Source of the DNA: an uncultured Bacilli bacterium
Lineage (GTDB): Bacteria > Bacillota_I > Bacilli_A > RF39 > UBA660
Direction of reading: 5' to 3'
Length of the DNA: 64,000 nt
NCBI GenBank assembly: GCA_934157235.1
Contig: CAKPHH010000005.1
Span: 1 to 64,000, forward strand
Shown: piece by piece, positions 7,890 to 17,188 of the stretch
How the letters are laid out: each line of letters begins with the position of its first letter
Position numbering within the stretch: the stretch's first letter is position 1
The notes under the pieces: model-generated
Told to the model about the DNA's origin: nothing
The model's input: only the letters and a program-made list of their open reading frames with translations
Databases searched by the model: none
Program-made: the position numbers and the translations under genes

Positions 7890-10844
7890 ATGTTTATACC
7901 TTTGTTTAACAAAAGTAATTATTCACTATTATCAAGTCTACTAAAAATAGATGATATAATTAACTATGCTAAAACTAATAACATCTCTAGCATTTCTTTA
8001 ACTGACACCAACATGTATGGTGTCATGGAATTTATCAAAAAGTGTCAAGCAAATGAGATTAAACCAATCATTGGCCTTAATGTACTTCTAAATGACTACA
8101 ACATCATCTTATTAGCCAAAAACTATGATGGTTACAAAAGCTTAATAAAATTATCAACTATACAGAATGAAAAACAAGTAACAGAAACAGAAATTTTAGA
8201 ACATAATAACGAGCTTATTTGTTTACTCCCATTTAAATACAATGAAAGATATACTGACTTAACCAAAATATATTCAGATATCTATTTAGGTTATGAAAAT
8301 AAAAAAGAAGAACTAGAAGCTTTAGTCATTACCAAAAATGTGATTTTTCTAAGAGAAGCTCTTTATTTAACAAAAGCTGATTCTAAATTTTTACCTTATC
8401 TATATCGTATCAGAGATGGAAAAACTATTAGTGAAGAGATAAACTATGACATTGAAAATCATGAATTATCCATCGACAATATCCTAGACTTAACCGATAA
8501 TCAAGGATTAGTGAACACCTTAAAAGTAGCTGATGCCTGTAACTTAGAATTTCCACCTAGTGAAAATCTCTTACCAATATATGAGTGTGACAATCCAACA
8601 AATTATCTATTTGAACTATGTAAAGCTGGACTTACTAAAAGATGTCAAGGTAACATTCCATCAGAATATAAAGAAAGACTTGCTTACGAGCTAAAAGTTA
8701 TAAATGAAATGGGGTTTGCCAATTATTTTTTAGTTGTTTATGACTTCATCAAATATGCCAAAAAGAACAAAATATTAGTTGGTCCTGGTAGAGGTAGTGC
8801 CGCTGGTTCACTAGTTGCCTATACTTTAGGGATAACGGATATTGACCCTTTAAAATACGATTTATTATTTGAAAGATTTCTAAATCCCGAACGCAAGAGT
8901 ATGCCTGATATTGATACTGACTTTCCTGATGATCGCCGTGGCGAAGTAATTGATTATGTTATCGAAAAATATGGAAAAAAACGTGTCTCTGGAATAGTAA
9001 CTTTCGGTACCTTAAGTGCCAAACAGGTAATAAGAGATGTTTCTAGAGTCCTAAACATTCCGCCTTACAAAGTCGATGGTTTATGTAAATTCATTCCTGG
9101 TTTTACCAAAGAAAAACTAAAAGACTTTTACGATAAAAATGCTGCTTTTAAAAGTAGAATAGATAGTGATACAACTCTAACTAACATGTATAACATTGCA
9201 CTAAAATTAGAAGGCTTTCCTCGTCATACTTCATCTCATGCTGCTGGTATTGTAATGAGTAGAGTGGACTTAGATGAAGTTGTTCCTCTAACTATTGGTG
9301 ATGGAATGTACCTAACAAGTTACTCCATGGAATACTTAGAAGAACTAGGTCTTTTAAAAATGGACTTCTTAGGCCTAAAAAACTTAACTATAATAAACAA
9401 TATTATCAATGATATTAAAACTGAAACAAATGAAGATATAGACTTTTCTAAAATACCGCTAGATGACAAAGAAACTCTAAAAATATTTGAAACAGCTAAC
9501 ACTTCAGGTATCTTTCAATTTGAATCAACCGGTATGCGTAACTTTCTTAGAAGACTAAAACCAAATAGTTTTGAAGATATCTTTGCCGCTATTGCCTTGT
9601 TTAGACCAGGAGCTGCTATAAACATAGACTCCTATATCAGAAGAAAACATGGTGAGGAAAAAATTGAATATCTTGACAAGTCTCTAGAAAGTGTCACTAA
9701 AAATACGTATGGTATCTTAATTTATCAGGAACAAATAATGCAAGTTGCCAGAATTTTTGCAAATTACACGTATGGAGAAGCTGATATTCTAAGAAAAGCT
9801 ATGAGTAAGAAAAAAGTAGACCTTCTAAAAAACGAAGAAGAAAAGTTTATTTCTAAAAGCATTGCTAACGGTCATAGTAAAGACAAAGCTCAAGAAATTT
9901 TTACTTTAATTTTAAACTTTGCTGGCTATGGTTTCAATAGATCACACTCTGTCGCTTATTCTATTATTGCTTACAAAATGGCTTATTTAAAATGTCATTA
10001 TAAAACGATTTTCTTTGCCAATCTTCTCACAAACTTTATTGGTAGTGAAACTAAAACCCATGAATATATCATGGAAGCAAAAGCAAATAAAATTGAAGTA
10101 TTAAAACCAACTATCAATGAATCTAAAAATCGTTATATTGCCAAGGGTAACAAAATAATTTATCCAATTTCAAATATAAAATCAATTGGGACTGTTGTTA
10201 CTAAAGCTATAGAAGAAGCTAAAGAGGATAATGAATTTACTGATATTTTTGATTGCGTTAGCAGACTTCACATTAAAGGTATTGGTAAAAAGACTCTTGA
10301 AGTCTTAATATATGCCAATGTATTTAAAGAGTTTGGTTATAATAGAGCAACCCTAATTTATAATCTAGATAATCTTTTCAACTATGCCGAATTAACTAAA
10401 GATATTGATCCTAGTCTTGTTGCTAAGCCAGAAATTGAATTCCAAAATGAATATCGAAATGACTATTTATTAGAAAAAGAAAAAGAGGTCTTTGGTTTCT
10501 ATTTATCTTCTCATCCCACAACTCTTTATAAAAAAGATAATCCATATTGTATTCCATTAAATGAAGTGGAAAATAATTTTTCTAAAAAGATAGATACTTT
10601 AATTCTTGTTGATAAAATCAAAATTATAAACACTAAAAATGGTGAAAAAATGGCTTTCCTAACCGGTAGCGATGAAACAACAACAATGGAGTACACTTTA
10701 TTCCCTAAAGTATTTAACGCTTATCCAACCATCAAAAAAGGAGATTTATTAAAGGTTAGGGGAACTGTTGAAAAACGTTTAAATCAATTCCAAATAATCG
10801 TTGAAAAAATAAGAAATTTACAAGGTGAAGAAAATGAAAAATAA
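7890..10844 (+). CDS. dnaE: DNA polymerase III alpha subunit, DnaE type
   Basis: A 984-aa C-family replicative DNA polymerase. The order is PHP domain (1-200), polymerase core with GPGRGSAAGSLVAY (about residue 303), the catalytic aspartates in MPDIDTDFPDDRRGEVIDY (about 337), ALFRPGAA (about 568) and GFNRSHSVAYS (about 684), a helix-hairpin-helix (IKGIGKKTLEVLI) and a C-terminal OB fold. There is no proofreading domain. The PHP domain has lost its metal ligands: the usual HxHxH next to YSLL reads PLFNK, and TDH reads TDT. The start at 7890 follows AAAGGAGAT; an in-frame TTG at 7872 overlaps that site. It overlaps lspA by 11 bp. Confidence 0.96.
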   Translation: MFIPLFNKSNYSLLSSLLKIDDIINYAKTNNISSISLTDTNMYGVMEFIKKCQANEIKPIIGLNVLLNDYNIILLAKNYDGYKSLIKLSTIQNEKQVTETEILEHNNELICLLPFKYNERYTDLTKIYSDIYLGYENKKEELEALVITKNVIFLREALYLTKADSKFLPYLYRIRDGKTISEEINYDIENHELSIDNILDLTDNQGLVNTLKVADACNLEFPPSENLLPIYECDNPTNYLFELCKAGLTKRCQGNIPSEYKERLAYELKVINEMGFANYFLVVYDFIKYAKKNKILVGPGRGSAAGSLVAYTLGITDIDPLKYDLLFERFLNPERKSMPDIDTDFPDDRRGEVIDYVIEKYGKKRVSGIVTFGTLSAKQVIRDVSRVLNIPPYKVDGLCKFIPGFTKEKLKDFYDKNAAFKSRIDSDTTLTNMYNIALKLEGFPRHTSSHAAGIVMSRVDLDEVVPLTIGDGMYLTSYSMEYLEELGLLKMDFLGLKNLTIINNIINDIKTETNEDIDFSKIPLDDKETLKIFETANTSGIFQFESTGMRNFLRRLKPNSFEDIFAAIALFRPGAAINIDSYIRRKHGEEKIEYLDKSLESVTKNTYGILIYQEQIMQVARIFANYTYGEADILRKAMSKKKVDLLKNEEEKFISKSIANGHSKDKAQEIFTLILNFAGYGFNRSHSVAYSIIAYKMAYLKCHYKTIFFANLLTNFIGSETKTHEYIMEAKANKIEVLKPTINESKNRYIAKGNKIIYPISNIKSIGTVVTKAIEEAKEDNEFTDIFDCVSRLHIKGIGKKTLEVLIYANVFKEFGYNRATLIYNLDNLFNYAELTKDIDPSLVAKPEIEFQNEYRNDYLLEKEKEVFGFYLSSHPTTLYKKDNPYCIPLNEVENNFSKKIDTLILVDKIKIINTKNGEKMAFLTGSDETTTMEYTLFPKVFNAYPTIKKGDLLKVRGTVEKRLNQFQIIVEKIRNLQGEENEK

Positions 10845-11313
10845 TAAAACTAAAATATATATAATTGCACTTATTATCCTAGTAGTAGATCAATTAGTAA
10901 AATTAATTATCAAATCATCTCTTCATCTTCATCAAGAATTAGTCATAATTAAAAACTTTTTCTCAATCCATTATTTGCAAAATAATGGTGCTGCTTTCTC
11001 AATCCTTCAAGATAAAACTCTCCTACTAATTATTATTGCCGTATTATATATTGCTATAATGGTCTACTACATTAAAAAAGAAAATTTTGGAAACCTCTCT
11101 AGTATCGCTATTGGGTTTATCCTAGGAGGAATACTTGGTAACCTAATTGATCGTATCATTTATAGTGAAGTAATAGATTACTTATCGCTTTCTATCTTTG
11201 GTTATAATTTTCCAGTCTTTAATATTGCCGATGTTGGTATAACTGTAGGAGCATTTTTTTTAATAATTCATTATATTCTCGAAGAAAAAAAGAAAGATAA
11301 AGGAAATAATTAA
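10834..11313 (+). CDS. lspA: lipoprotein signal peptidase (SPase II)
   Basis: A 159-aa membrane aspartyl protease that removes signal peptides from lipidated prolipoproteins, such as the LAGC protein at 1083. Four membrane segments are visible. Family motifs are VDQLVK near the N terminus, NNGAAFS (about residue 51), GGILGNLIDRI with the first catalytic Asp (about residue 109), and FNIADVGI with the second (about residue 133). The start at 10834 follows AAGGTGAAG inside the end of dnaE, so it is probably translationally coupled to dnaE. Confidence 0.95.
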   Translation: MKNNKTKIYIIALIILVVDQLVKLIIKSSLHLHQELVIIKNFFSIHYLQNNGAAFSILQDKTLLLIIIAVLYIAIMVYYIKKENFGNLSSIAIGFILGGILGNLIDRIIYSEVIDYLSLSIFGYNFPVFNIADVGITVGAFFLIIHYILEEKKKDKGNN

Positions 11314-11357
11314 TATTAATTCAAAAAAAAACAATATCAATCCCAATCATAAAAATC

Positions 11358-11386
11358 TTAACAAAACAACTATTATATGATAAAAT
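11358..11386 (+). promoter_or_regulatory. promoter before rluD
   Basis: TTAACA (11358-11363), a 17-base spacer, and TAAAAT (11381-11386) preceded by TGA (extended -10). Confidence 0.65.
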
Positions 11387-11412
11387 ATCAAAAGCAAAAG
11401 GAGAGAAGTACC

Positions 11413-12300
11413 ATGATTATAGTAGAAGAAGATCAACAACCATTACGTATAGATTCTTATTTAGCTGATAAACTATCTATTTCTCGTAGTAAAGTTCAAA
11501 AACTGATTAAAGAAGATAAAGTTCAAGTTAATGGTAAAAATATAAATGCTAACTATTTAGTTAAAGCAAATGATGAGATTGCTATCAATGATGATTTAAA
11601 TTATGAAATAACTATTGAACCAGAAAATATTCCTTTAGATGTTATCTATGAAGATAATGACTTAATGGTTATTAATAAAGAATCAGGTATGGTGGTTCAT
11701 CCTGCTCCAGGTCATTATACTAAAACTTTAGTAAATGCCCTCCTATATCGTTTTAACATTTCTAAAACAAGTAATATGCGTCCTGGTATTGTTCACCGCT
11801 TAGATAAGGATACATCTGGCTTAATGCTAGTTGCTAAAAACGAAGAAACTCATGAAAAACTAGCTAGTATGATTGCCAATAAAGAAGTAGAAAGACATTA
11901 TCTAGCTATTACTGAAGGCGTTATAAAATCAGATACCGGAACAATTGATGCTCCAATTGGAAGAGATCCTAACAATCGCCAAAAAATGCAAGTAACTGAT
12001 GTAAATGCTAAAAACGCTATAACTCATTTTAAAGTTTTAGAAAGATTTAAGAAAAATACTTTAATTGAATGTATATTAGAAACTGGTAGAACTCATCAAA
12101 TAAGAGTTCATTTAGCCTACATTGGTTATCCAATCTTAAATGATCCAACTTATAGTAAAGGAAAATGTAGTGAATTTGGTCAAATGTTACATTCAACAAG
12201 TATCAAATTCAAACATCCAAGAACCAATGAAGAACTATATTTTAAAGTGGAACCACCACAAGAATTTAAAGACAAATTAAAAGAGTTAGAGGAGGAATAA
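11413..12300 (+). CDS. rluD: pseudouridine synthase, RluD family
   Basis: A 295-aa RNA pseudouridine synthase of the RluA/RluD family. An N-terminal S4 RNA-binding domain (about residues 12-60, LSISRSKVQKLIKEDKVQVNGK) is followed by the catalytic domain with RPGIVHRLDKDTSGLMLVAK; its Asp is the nucleophile. GRTHQIRVHL closes the active site. Family members modify 23S rRNA helix 69 or related sites. The exact target is inferred, and in Bacilli several paralogues exist. The start at 11413 follows AAAGGAGAG. The ASCH gene begins two bases after the stop. Confidence 0.92.
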   Translation: MIIVEEDQQPLRIDSYLADKLSISRSKVQKLIKEDKVQVNGKNINANYLVKANDEIAINDDLNYEITIEPENIPLDVIYEDNDLMVINKESGMVVHPAPGHYTKTLVNALLYRFNISKTSNMRPGIVHRLDKDTSGLMLVAKNEETHEKLASMIANKEVERHYLAITEGVIKSDTGTIDAPIGRDPNNRQKMQVTDVNAKNAITHFKVLERFKKNTLIECILETGRTHQIRVHLAYIGYPILNDPTYSKGKCSEFGQMLHSTSIKFKHPRTNEELYFKVEPPQEFKDKLKELEEE

Positions 12301-12301
12301 T

Positions 12302-12646
12302 ATGCATACTATAAAAGTCCAACCCTTATTTTATGACTATATTAAACTTGGAACTAAACGTATAGAATTACGCTTATTAGATGAAAAAAGAAGTTTAATA
12401 AAACTTGGCGATGTAATAAGAATTACTAAAGAACCAGACAATATTGAGTACACAGATGTCATTGTAACAGGCTTACTAAACTATAAAACATTTAAAGACC
12501 TACTTACCGATTTTGATATTAGTATTTTGGCTGATGTTAATTATCAAAAAGAAAAGCTTCTTGCAGAATTAGAAAAATATTATCCTAAAACAAAGCAAGA
12601 AGAATATTCTGTTCTCGGTATAAGATTTGAATTAATAACTAAATAG
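12302..12646 (+). CDS. ASCH (PUA-like) domain protein
   Basis: A 114-aa protein made of one ASCH domain, a PUA-like beta barrel thought to bind RNA. The typical signature is near the start: a Tyr/Lys-rich helix, then GTKRIELRLLDEKR, then GDVIRI and a VIVTGLLNYKTFKDLL segment. It sits two bases after rluD and is likely translated with it (GAGGAGGAATAATATG), which suggests an RNA-linked role. The substrate is unknown. Its 3' end overlaps the convergent tspO gene by 8 bp. Confidence 0.8.
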   Translation: MHTIKVQPLFYDYIKLGTKRIELRLLDEKRSLIKLGDVIRITKEPDNIEYTDVIVTGLLNYKTFKDLLTDFDISILADVNYQKEKLLAELEKYYPKTKQEEYSVLGIRFELITK

Positions 12647-13109
12647 TATTAATAACATATATCGTCAAAGACAAAATAGTCGCAAACAATGCTAAAAGTA
12701 CGTAAGGATCCAAAAACTTACTGCTTTTTTCTCTTAAATTGTTAGTTTCTTGATATAAAAATAAACAAGAAATAAATAAGGCTAGACAATCAACCCAAGC
12801 TAAAAAGTTGCTTTTTAAACCAAAAAATATTAAAGTATAAGCCTGGTTGAATATATAATTAACTAACAAGGCCGTTTTATAAGATTTTGGAATATCCTTA
12901 AATCTATAATAACTAACAATACCATAAATACTAATCGCAATTAAAATATAAATGATTGACCAAGCAATACCAAAAAAAGCTTTTGGTGGAGTGAAAAATG
13001 GCAATTTCAAAGAGTCAAAATAACTATAATCCACAGGAATTATTGAAGATAAAAACCAAGGTGCCAAACATAATATAAAAATAAATACTTTCTTTAACAA
13101 AATAATCAC
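12639..13109 (-). CDS. tspO: TspO/MBR family membrane protein
   Basis: A 156-aa protein with five membrane helices, the fold of tryptophan-rich sensory protein/translocator protein. Family marks are LPFFTPPKAFFGIAWSIIYILI (usually PPxWxFxxVWxxLY), VNYIFNQAYTLIFFG (usually NxxWSxxFF) and DPYVLLALFATILSLTIYVIN (usually PYLxWxxFAxxLN). Several of the usual tryptophans are replaced by Phe or Tyr. TspO proteins bind porphyrins and are linked to stress responses. It is transcribed against its neighbours, with AGGTGAT as ribosome site just upstream of 13109. Confidence 0.88.
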   Translation of the reverse strand: MIILLKKVFIFILCLAPWFLSSIIPVDYSYFDSLKLPFFTPPKAFFGIAWSIIYILIAISIYGIVSYYRFKDIPKSYKTALLVNYIFNQAYTLIFFGLKSNFLAWVDCLALFISCLFLYQETNNLREKSSKFLDPYVLLALFATILSLTIYVINTI

Positions 13110-13165
13110 CTCTTTTTTTATTTTATGTTTTAGTATATAATATTATTATATTTTAGGAGGAAAAA

Positions 13166-14317
13166 ATGGAAGCAGAAATAATGGAAGACAGCAAAAATGT
13201 AATGGTAATGAAATTACTTCATTATTTTATAACCGAAAAGAATTATAATCCGATAATTCTTCAGGGTGTTGAAAATGAAATTTGGCTTGAAAACCTAAAT
13301 GAAGATTACAAAGTAGTGCGAATTGTCTCTGGTTATATTCATAATGATGAACAATTTGATTTTGATAAATTTAAAACCAAAAGAATTTTAAAGAAAATAC
13401 GTAAGAAAACACTTTCATTTAAAATGAACGTTGTAAGCATCTTTTTAAATCTTGGTGATAATGTAACTGAAAATTTAGCGGAAAATCCTAACGCACTTTG
13501 CATAAAAATAAGTGAAGAAGAAGATTTCGATAAAAATGAGACTTTACAAAAAGCCTTTCCAGATTTATCAAAAAAACTATCATTTACAGAGAAGGGAATG
13601 GAACTATTTATGAAGATAACTAATGATATTAATAAACATAATCAAGATGATGCTAAAAGAGTAGAAAATGTTTTCAAAATGAAAAAACCAATTATTACAT
13701 ATGCATTAGTTATTATAAACATTCTTTTATATATAATTCCAATCACATTTGGTTTTTATAACAATATAATCGAAAAATTTTGTATTTATGGTCCAGCTAT
13801 TAGAAATGGTGAATATTATCGTATTCTAACAGGAACGTTCTTACATGCTAATTTACTTCACTTAGGATTTAACTGTTATGCACTAGCAATCTTAGGAAGT
13901 CAATTGGAAAGTTTCTTAGGAAAACCCAAATACTTAATTGTATACTTATTCTCTGGACTAATCGGTTCACTATTCTCTATGACTTTCGGAGGAGACTATT
14001 ATTCTATTGGTGCCTCTGGTGCTATCTTTGGTCTAATGGGATCTTTAGTATATTTTGGTTACCATTATCGAGTTTATCTAGGTAATGTAGTTAAAAGTCA
14101 AATAATTCCTTTAATTTTAATGAACTTAGGAATAGGTTTTTTAATGCCTGGAGTAGATAACTCTGCTCACATTGGTGGCTTACTAGGCGGAGCTTTAGTT
14201 ACTGTGGCTCTAGGTGTAAAAGATAAAAGTACAAACTTTGAAAAAATAAATGGTATCATTGTAACTTTATTATTCTTAGCCTTTGTAATGTATATGGCCT
14301 TTGTTTATTCCGCATAG
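13166..14317 (+). CDS. rhomboid intramembrane serine protease
   Basis: A 383-aa membrane protease. The first 165 or so residues form a cytoplasmic domain like that of Bacillus GluP (YqgP). The rhomboid core follows with six to seven helices: YYRILTGTFLHANLLHLGFN (HxxxN region), YSIGASGAIFGLMGS with the catalytic Ser (about residue 289), and DNSAHIGGLLGGAL with the catalytic His (about residue 334). The C-terminal TPR part of GluP is missing, so the protein is shorter (383 against about 507 residues). The start follows AGGAGG. Substrates are not readable from sequence. Confidence 0.93.
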   Translation: MEAEIMEDSKNVMVMKLLHYFITEKNYNPIILQGVENEIWLENLNEDYKVVRIVSGYIHNDEQFDFDKFKTKRILKKIRKKTLSFKMNVVSIFLNLGDNVTENLAENPNALCIKISEEEDFDKNETLQKAFPDLSKKLSFTEKGMELFMKITNDINKHNQDDAKRVENVFKMKKPIITYALVIINILLYIIPITFGFYNNIIEKFCIYGPAIRNGEYYRILTGTFLHANLLHLGFNCYALAILGSQLESFLGKPKYLIVYLFSGLIGSLFSMTFGGDYYSIGASGAIFGLMGSLVYFGYHYRVYLGNVVKSQIIPLILMNLGIGFLMPGVDNSAHIGGLLGGALVTVALGVKDKSTNFEKINGIIVTLLFLAFVMYMAFVYSA

Positions 14318-14322
14318 AAGTA

Positions 14323-14351
14323 TTGTCATAGAAAAAAATTAATGTTAAAAT
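14323..14351 (+). promoter_or_regulatory. promoter of the ireB-mltG-trmR operon
   Basis: TTGTCA (14323-14328), a 17-base spacer and TAAAAT (14346-14351) preceded by TGT. It lies 35 bp before ireB. Confidence 0.7.
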
Positions 14352-14385
14352 AAATATATAACAAGGATAAAAATGAGGTGATTAT

Positions 14386-14637
14386 ATGTCACAAGATAAA
14401 ACTAGTTTATTCGAATTAAAAAATATTGATACTCAGTTAACTAGAGATATCTTAAATGAAGTTTATGTTGCATTGAAAGAAAGAGGATATAATCCTAATA
14501 ATCAAATTATTGGCTATTTAATATCTGGTGATCCCGGTTATATTTCAAGTTATAAAGATGCTAGAAGCAAAATTCAAGAAATAGACCGTGCTAAAATAGT
14601 TGAAATATTATTAGAAGAATTCCAAAAAGGTAATTAA
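14386..14637 (+). CDS. ireB: IreB family regulatory phosphoprotein
   Basis: An 83-aa protein of the UPF0297/YrzL family. In Enterococcus the homologue IreB is a substrate of the Ser/Thr kinase IreK and affects cell-wall stress resistance. Family features are LFELKNIDTQLTRDILNEVYVALKERGYNP and the conserved GYLISGDPGYISSYKDAR. The length is typical. Its stop overlaps the ruvX start by one base (TAATG), giving translational coupling. It heads the conserved ireB-ruvX-yrzB-mltG cluster. Confidence 0.95.
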   Translation: MSQDKTSLFELKNIDTQLTRDILNEVYVALKERGYNPNNQIIGYLISGDPGYISSYKDARSKIQEIDRAKIVEILLEEFQKGN

Positions 14638-15065
14638 TGAAATATTTAGGTCTCGATTTAGGAAGTAGAACCTTAGGTGTATCACAAAGTGATGCTACTG
14701 GAACAATTGCTAGTAGTTATACCGTAATTCGTCATAATGAGGAATATGAACGCCTAATACTAGAAGTAAAAAAGATAGTTGCTGATTTAAATGCTGAAGC
14801 AATTGTCCTAGGCTTTCCTAAAAATATGAACAATACTATTGGTCCCAAAGGAGAACTAAGCTTAAACTTCAAAGAAAAACTAGAACAAGAATTAGATATA
14901 CCTATATATTTACAAGATGAAAGACTAACTACTAAAACAGCAACCGATACTTTGATTATGGGAAATGTATCTAGAAAAAAAAGAAAAAAAGTTGTTGATA
15001 GTATCGCTGCTACGATAATATTACAATCTTATTTAGATAGGGAAGGAAGAAAAAATGGAAAATAA
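14637..15065 (+). CDS. ruvX: Holliday junction resolvase-like protein RuvX/YqgF
   Basis: A 142-aa nuclease of the RNase H-like YqgF family, linked to pre-16S rRNA 5' processing and to Holliday junction cleavage. The first acidic residue is in YLGLDLGSRTLGV, the second strand is AIVLGFPKNMNN, DERLTT is the third motif (about residue 98), and the last Asp is in VDSIAATIILQ. It overlaps ireB by one base and yrzB by 11 bp, so all three are made from one message. Confidence 0.95.
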   Translation: MKYLGLDLGSRTLGVSQSDATGTIASSYTVIRHNEEYERLILEVKKIVADLNAEAIVLGFPKNMNNTIGPKGELSLNFKEKLEQELDIPIYLQDERLTTKTATDTLIMGNVSRKKRKKVVDSIAATIILQSYLDREGRKNGK

Positions 15066-15348
15066 TAAATTTGTAATGATCGATGAAAATGGTCAAGAAA
15101 AAGAATATGATGTTTTATTTACTTTTGAAAGTGAAGAAACAAATAAAAATTATATTGCTTATACAGATAATACTATAGATGAAACAGGAAATGTTGAAGT
15201 ATACGCTTCAATTTATAACCCTGGAGATCCTCAAACTAAACTAGAACCAATTGAAAGTGAAAAAGAGTGGAAAGTAATTGAAACAATCTTAGAAACTCTA
15301 CAAGAAGAAGTTAAGAAAAAAGTAGAACAACAAAATAATGAGCAATAG
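15055..15348 (+). CDS. yrzB: DUF1292 protein (YrzB/UPF0473)
   Basis: A 97-aa acidic protein of the DUF1292 family, always short and usually next to ruvX. Visible family features are an N-terminal beta hairpin (FVMIDENGQEKEYDVLFTFE), YIAYTDNT, VEVYASIYNP, and a C-terminal helix (WKVIETILETLQEEV). The molecular function is unknown. It starts inside ruvX. Confidence 0.9.
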   Translation: MENNKFVMIDENGQEKEYDVLFTFESEETNKNYIAYTDNTIDETGNVEVYASIYNPGDPQTKLEPIESEKEWKVIETILETLQEEVKKKVEQQNNEQ

Positions 15349-15361
15349 CTCTTTATTTTTT
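15333..15361 (+). terminator. weak intrinsic terminator or attenuator
   Basis: GAGC (15340-15343) and GCTC (15348-15351) close an AATA loop. AT pairs flank the stem beyond one mismatch, and a T-rich tail follows. It overlaps the yrzB stop and probably lets part of the transcription reach mltG. Confidence 0.45.
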
Positions 15362-15383
15362 AAGTGAGAAGGAGAACTAAGCA

Positions 15384-16460
15384 GTGAGAAGAAAAGCAAA
15401 ACCTTTATTTTTTATACTTGTAGCGGTCATATTCATAATCTTAGTAGCCGTAGCTTCTTTATGTACTTGGAACTATTTTAAAAGTCCTGTAAACAAAAAA
15501 GATACGAAAGAAATTACTGTTACTATTCCTAAAGGTTCCAGTACGTCAAAAATAGCTACTATTTTAAAAGAAAATGATGTTATTAAAAATGTAACTTTCT
15601 TTAAAATTTATGTTAAAATAAACAATGTGTCTAATTTTAAAGCCAGTACTTATTCCTTAAAGAAAAGTATGACTCTAGAAGAAGTAATAAAATGTTTAGT
15701 AGAAGGAAACAGTTATAATCCCGATGCCATAAAGTTAACTTTCAAAGAAGGAAAAAGGGTAACTGACTACATCGGAATAATTGTAGAAAACACTACCAAT
15801 TCTCAAGAAAAAGTAGAAAATACTTTTAAAGACCCAGCTTATTTAAAAGAACTAATTACTAAATATTGGTTTTTAACAGATGATATCCTTGCCAGTGATA
15901 TCTATTATCCACTAGAAGGTTACTTATTCCCGGATACTTATTATTTTGCTAATAAAGAAGTACCTGTAAAAACTATTATTGAAACAATGTTAACTGAAAT
16001 GGATAAGAACTTAACTCCTTATAAAGATAGTATTACAAAATCTTCTTTATCAGTACATGAGATTTTAACACTTGCCTCAATTCTTGAAAAAGAAGGCAAA
16101 ACAAAAGACTTCAAGGACATTTCTTCTGTGTTTCATAATCGTCTTGCTCAAGGAATGAAATTACAAAGTTGTGCTACTTCTTATTATGGAATGGGCTTAG
16201 AATTTAGTGATGTAGGTATTGCTACTTATGAGATGATGAACAATAAAAACCCTTACAATACTTATATGATACCAGGACTACCAGTTGGACCAATTTCTAT
16301 GCCTGGCTTACAAGCTCTTGATGCCGCAATTAATCCAACAGAGACCAAAAATCTATTCTTTATTTCTGATAATGAAGGAAATACTTACTTCTTTGAAACA
16401 GCTTCTGAACATTCTAGAAAAAAAGATGAACTAATAAAGAATGGAAAATGGAAAAGATAA
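15384..16460 (+). CDS. mltG: endolytic murein transglycosylase MltG
   Basis: A 358-aa membrane-anchored lytic transglycosylase (YceG-like) that cuts nascent glycan strands. One N-terminal membrane segment (about residues 8-30) is followed by a LysM-like subdomain (VTIPKGSSTSKIATILKEND). The catalytic domain has PLEGYLFPDTYYF, the catalytic Glu in LASILEKEG (about residue 235), and the conserved end YNTYMIPGLPVGPISMPGLQALDAAINP. The start is a GTG at 15384 after AAGGAGAA. It is direct evidence that the host makes peptidoglycan. Confidence 0.95.
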   Translation: MRRKAKPLFFILVAVIFIILVAVASLCTWNYFKSPVNKKDTKEITVTIPKGSSTSKIATILKENDVIKNVTFFKIYVKINNVSNFKASTYSLKKSMTLEEVIKCLVEGNSYNPDAIKLTFKEGKRVTDYIGIIVENTTNSQEKVENTFKDPAYLKELITKYWFLTDDILASDIYYPLEGYLFPDTYYFANKEVPVKTIIETMLTEMDKNLTPYKDSITKSSLSVHEILTLASILEKEGKTKDFKDISSVFHNRLAQGMKLQSCATSYYGMGLEFSDVGIATYEMMNNKNPYNTYMIPGLPVGPISMPGLQALDAAINPTETKNLFFISDNEGNTYFFETASEHSRKKDELIKNGKWKR

Positions 16461-16472
16461 AGGTGAAGACAA

Positions 16473-17078
16473 GTGACAAATGTATATGAAATAATAAATG
16501 AAATTCGTACCTATGCTAAGGAAAACAATGTTCCCATTATGCTTGATGATGGTATTGAATATTTAACTAATTATATAATAAAAAACAACGTAAATTCCGT
16601 TTTGGAAATAGGAACAGCTATCGGCTATTCTGCTATAATGATGGCTCTAACCAATCCCTCTTTATCTGTCACAACCATAGAAAGAGATGAAAAAAGATAT
16701 CTAGAAGCCCTAAAAAATATCAAGAAATTAAATCTTGAAAATAGAATAACTCTAATTTTTAATGATGCCCTAGATGTAAATATTACTGGAAAGTTCGACT
16801 TAATATTTATTGATGCTGCTAAAGCTCAAAGTATAAAATTCTTTGAAAAATTCGAGAAAAATTTAAACCCAACTGGTGTTATAATAACCGATAATATTAA
16901 GTTTCATGGCTTAGTTGATAAAAATGAAGAAGAAATAGAAAGTCGTAATCTAAGAGCCTTAGTTCGTAAAGTAAAAGAGTATATTACTTATCTAAAAGAA
17001 AATGAACATTATGAAACAGAGTTTTTAGAACTAGGTGATGGTATTTCCATTAGTAGAAAAATAGATCCTAAAAAATAA
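16473..17078 (+). CDS. trmR: tRNA 5-hydroxyuridine methyltransferase TrmR
   Basis: A 201-aa class I SAM methyltransferase of the O-methyltransferase 3 family. Motif I is VLEIGTAIGYSA (about residues 41-52), motif II is VTTIERDE, motif IV is FDLIFIDAAKAQ, then VIITDNIKFHGLV. In Bacillus subtilis TrmR (YrrM) methylates 5-hydroxyuridine at tRNA position 34 to 5-methoxyuridine. The two genes just downstream are homologues of the hydroxylation proteins that make its substrate, which supports the call. The start is GTG at 16473 after AGGTGAAG. Confidence 0.88.
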   Translation: MTNVYEIINEIRTYAKENNVPIMLDDGIEYLTNYIIKNNVNSVLEIGTAIGYSAIMMALTNPSLSVTTIERDEKRYLEALKNIKKLNLENRITLIFNDALDVNITGKFDLIFIDAAKAQSIKFFEKFEKNLNPTGVIITDNIKFHGLVDKNEEEIESRNLRALVRKVKEYITYLKENEHYETEFLELGDGISISRKIDPKK

Positions 17079-17088
17079 TTCCAATATC

Positions 17089-17116
17089 AAAAAAGAAGAA
17101 CTTTCTTCTTTTTTTA
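17089..17116 (+). terminator. intrinsic terminator or attenuator
   Basis: A-rich AAAAAGAAG pairs with CTTCTTTTT around a 6-base loop and ends in a T-run, between trmR and trhP1. Confidence 0.75.
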
Positions 17117-17188
17117 GCCTGGAACAACTAAGATATGATATTATATAGATACATAATTTAACTTTTAAAATTAGAAATGAGGAGAACT

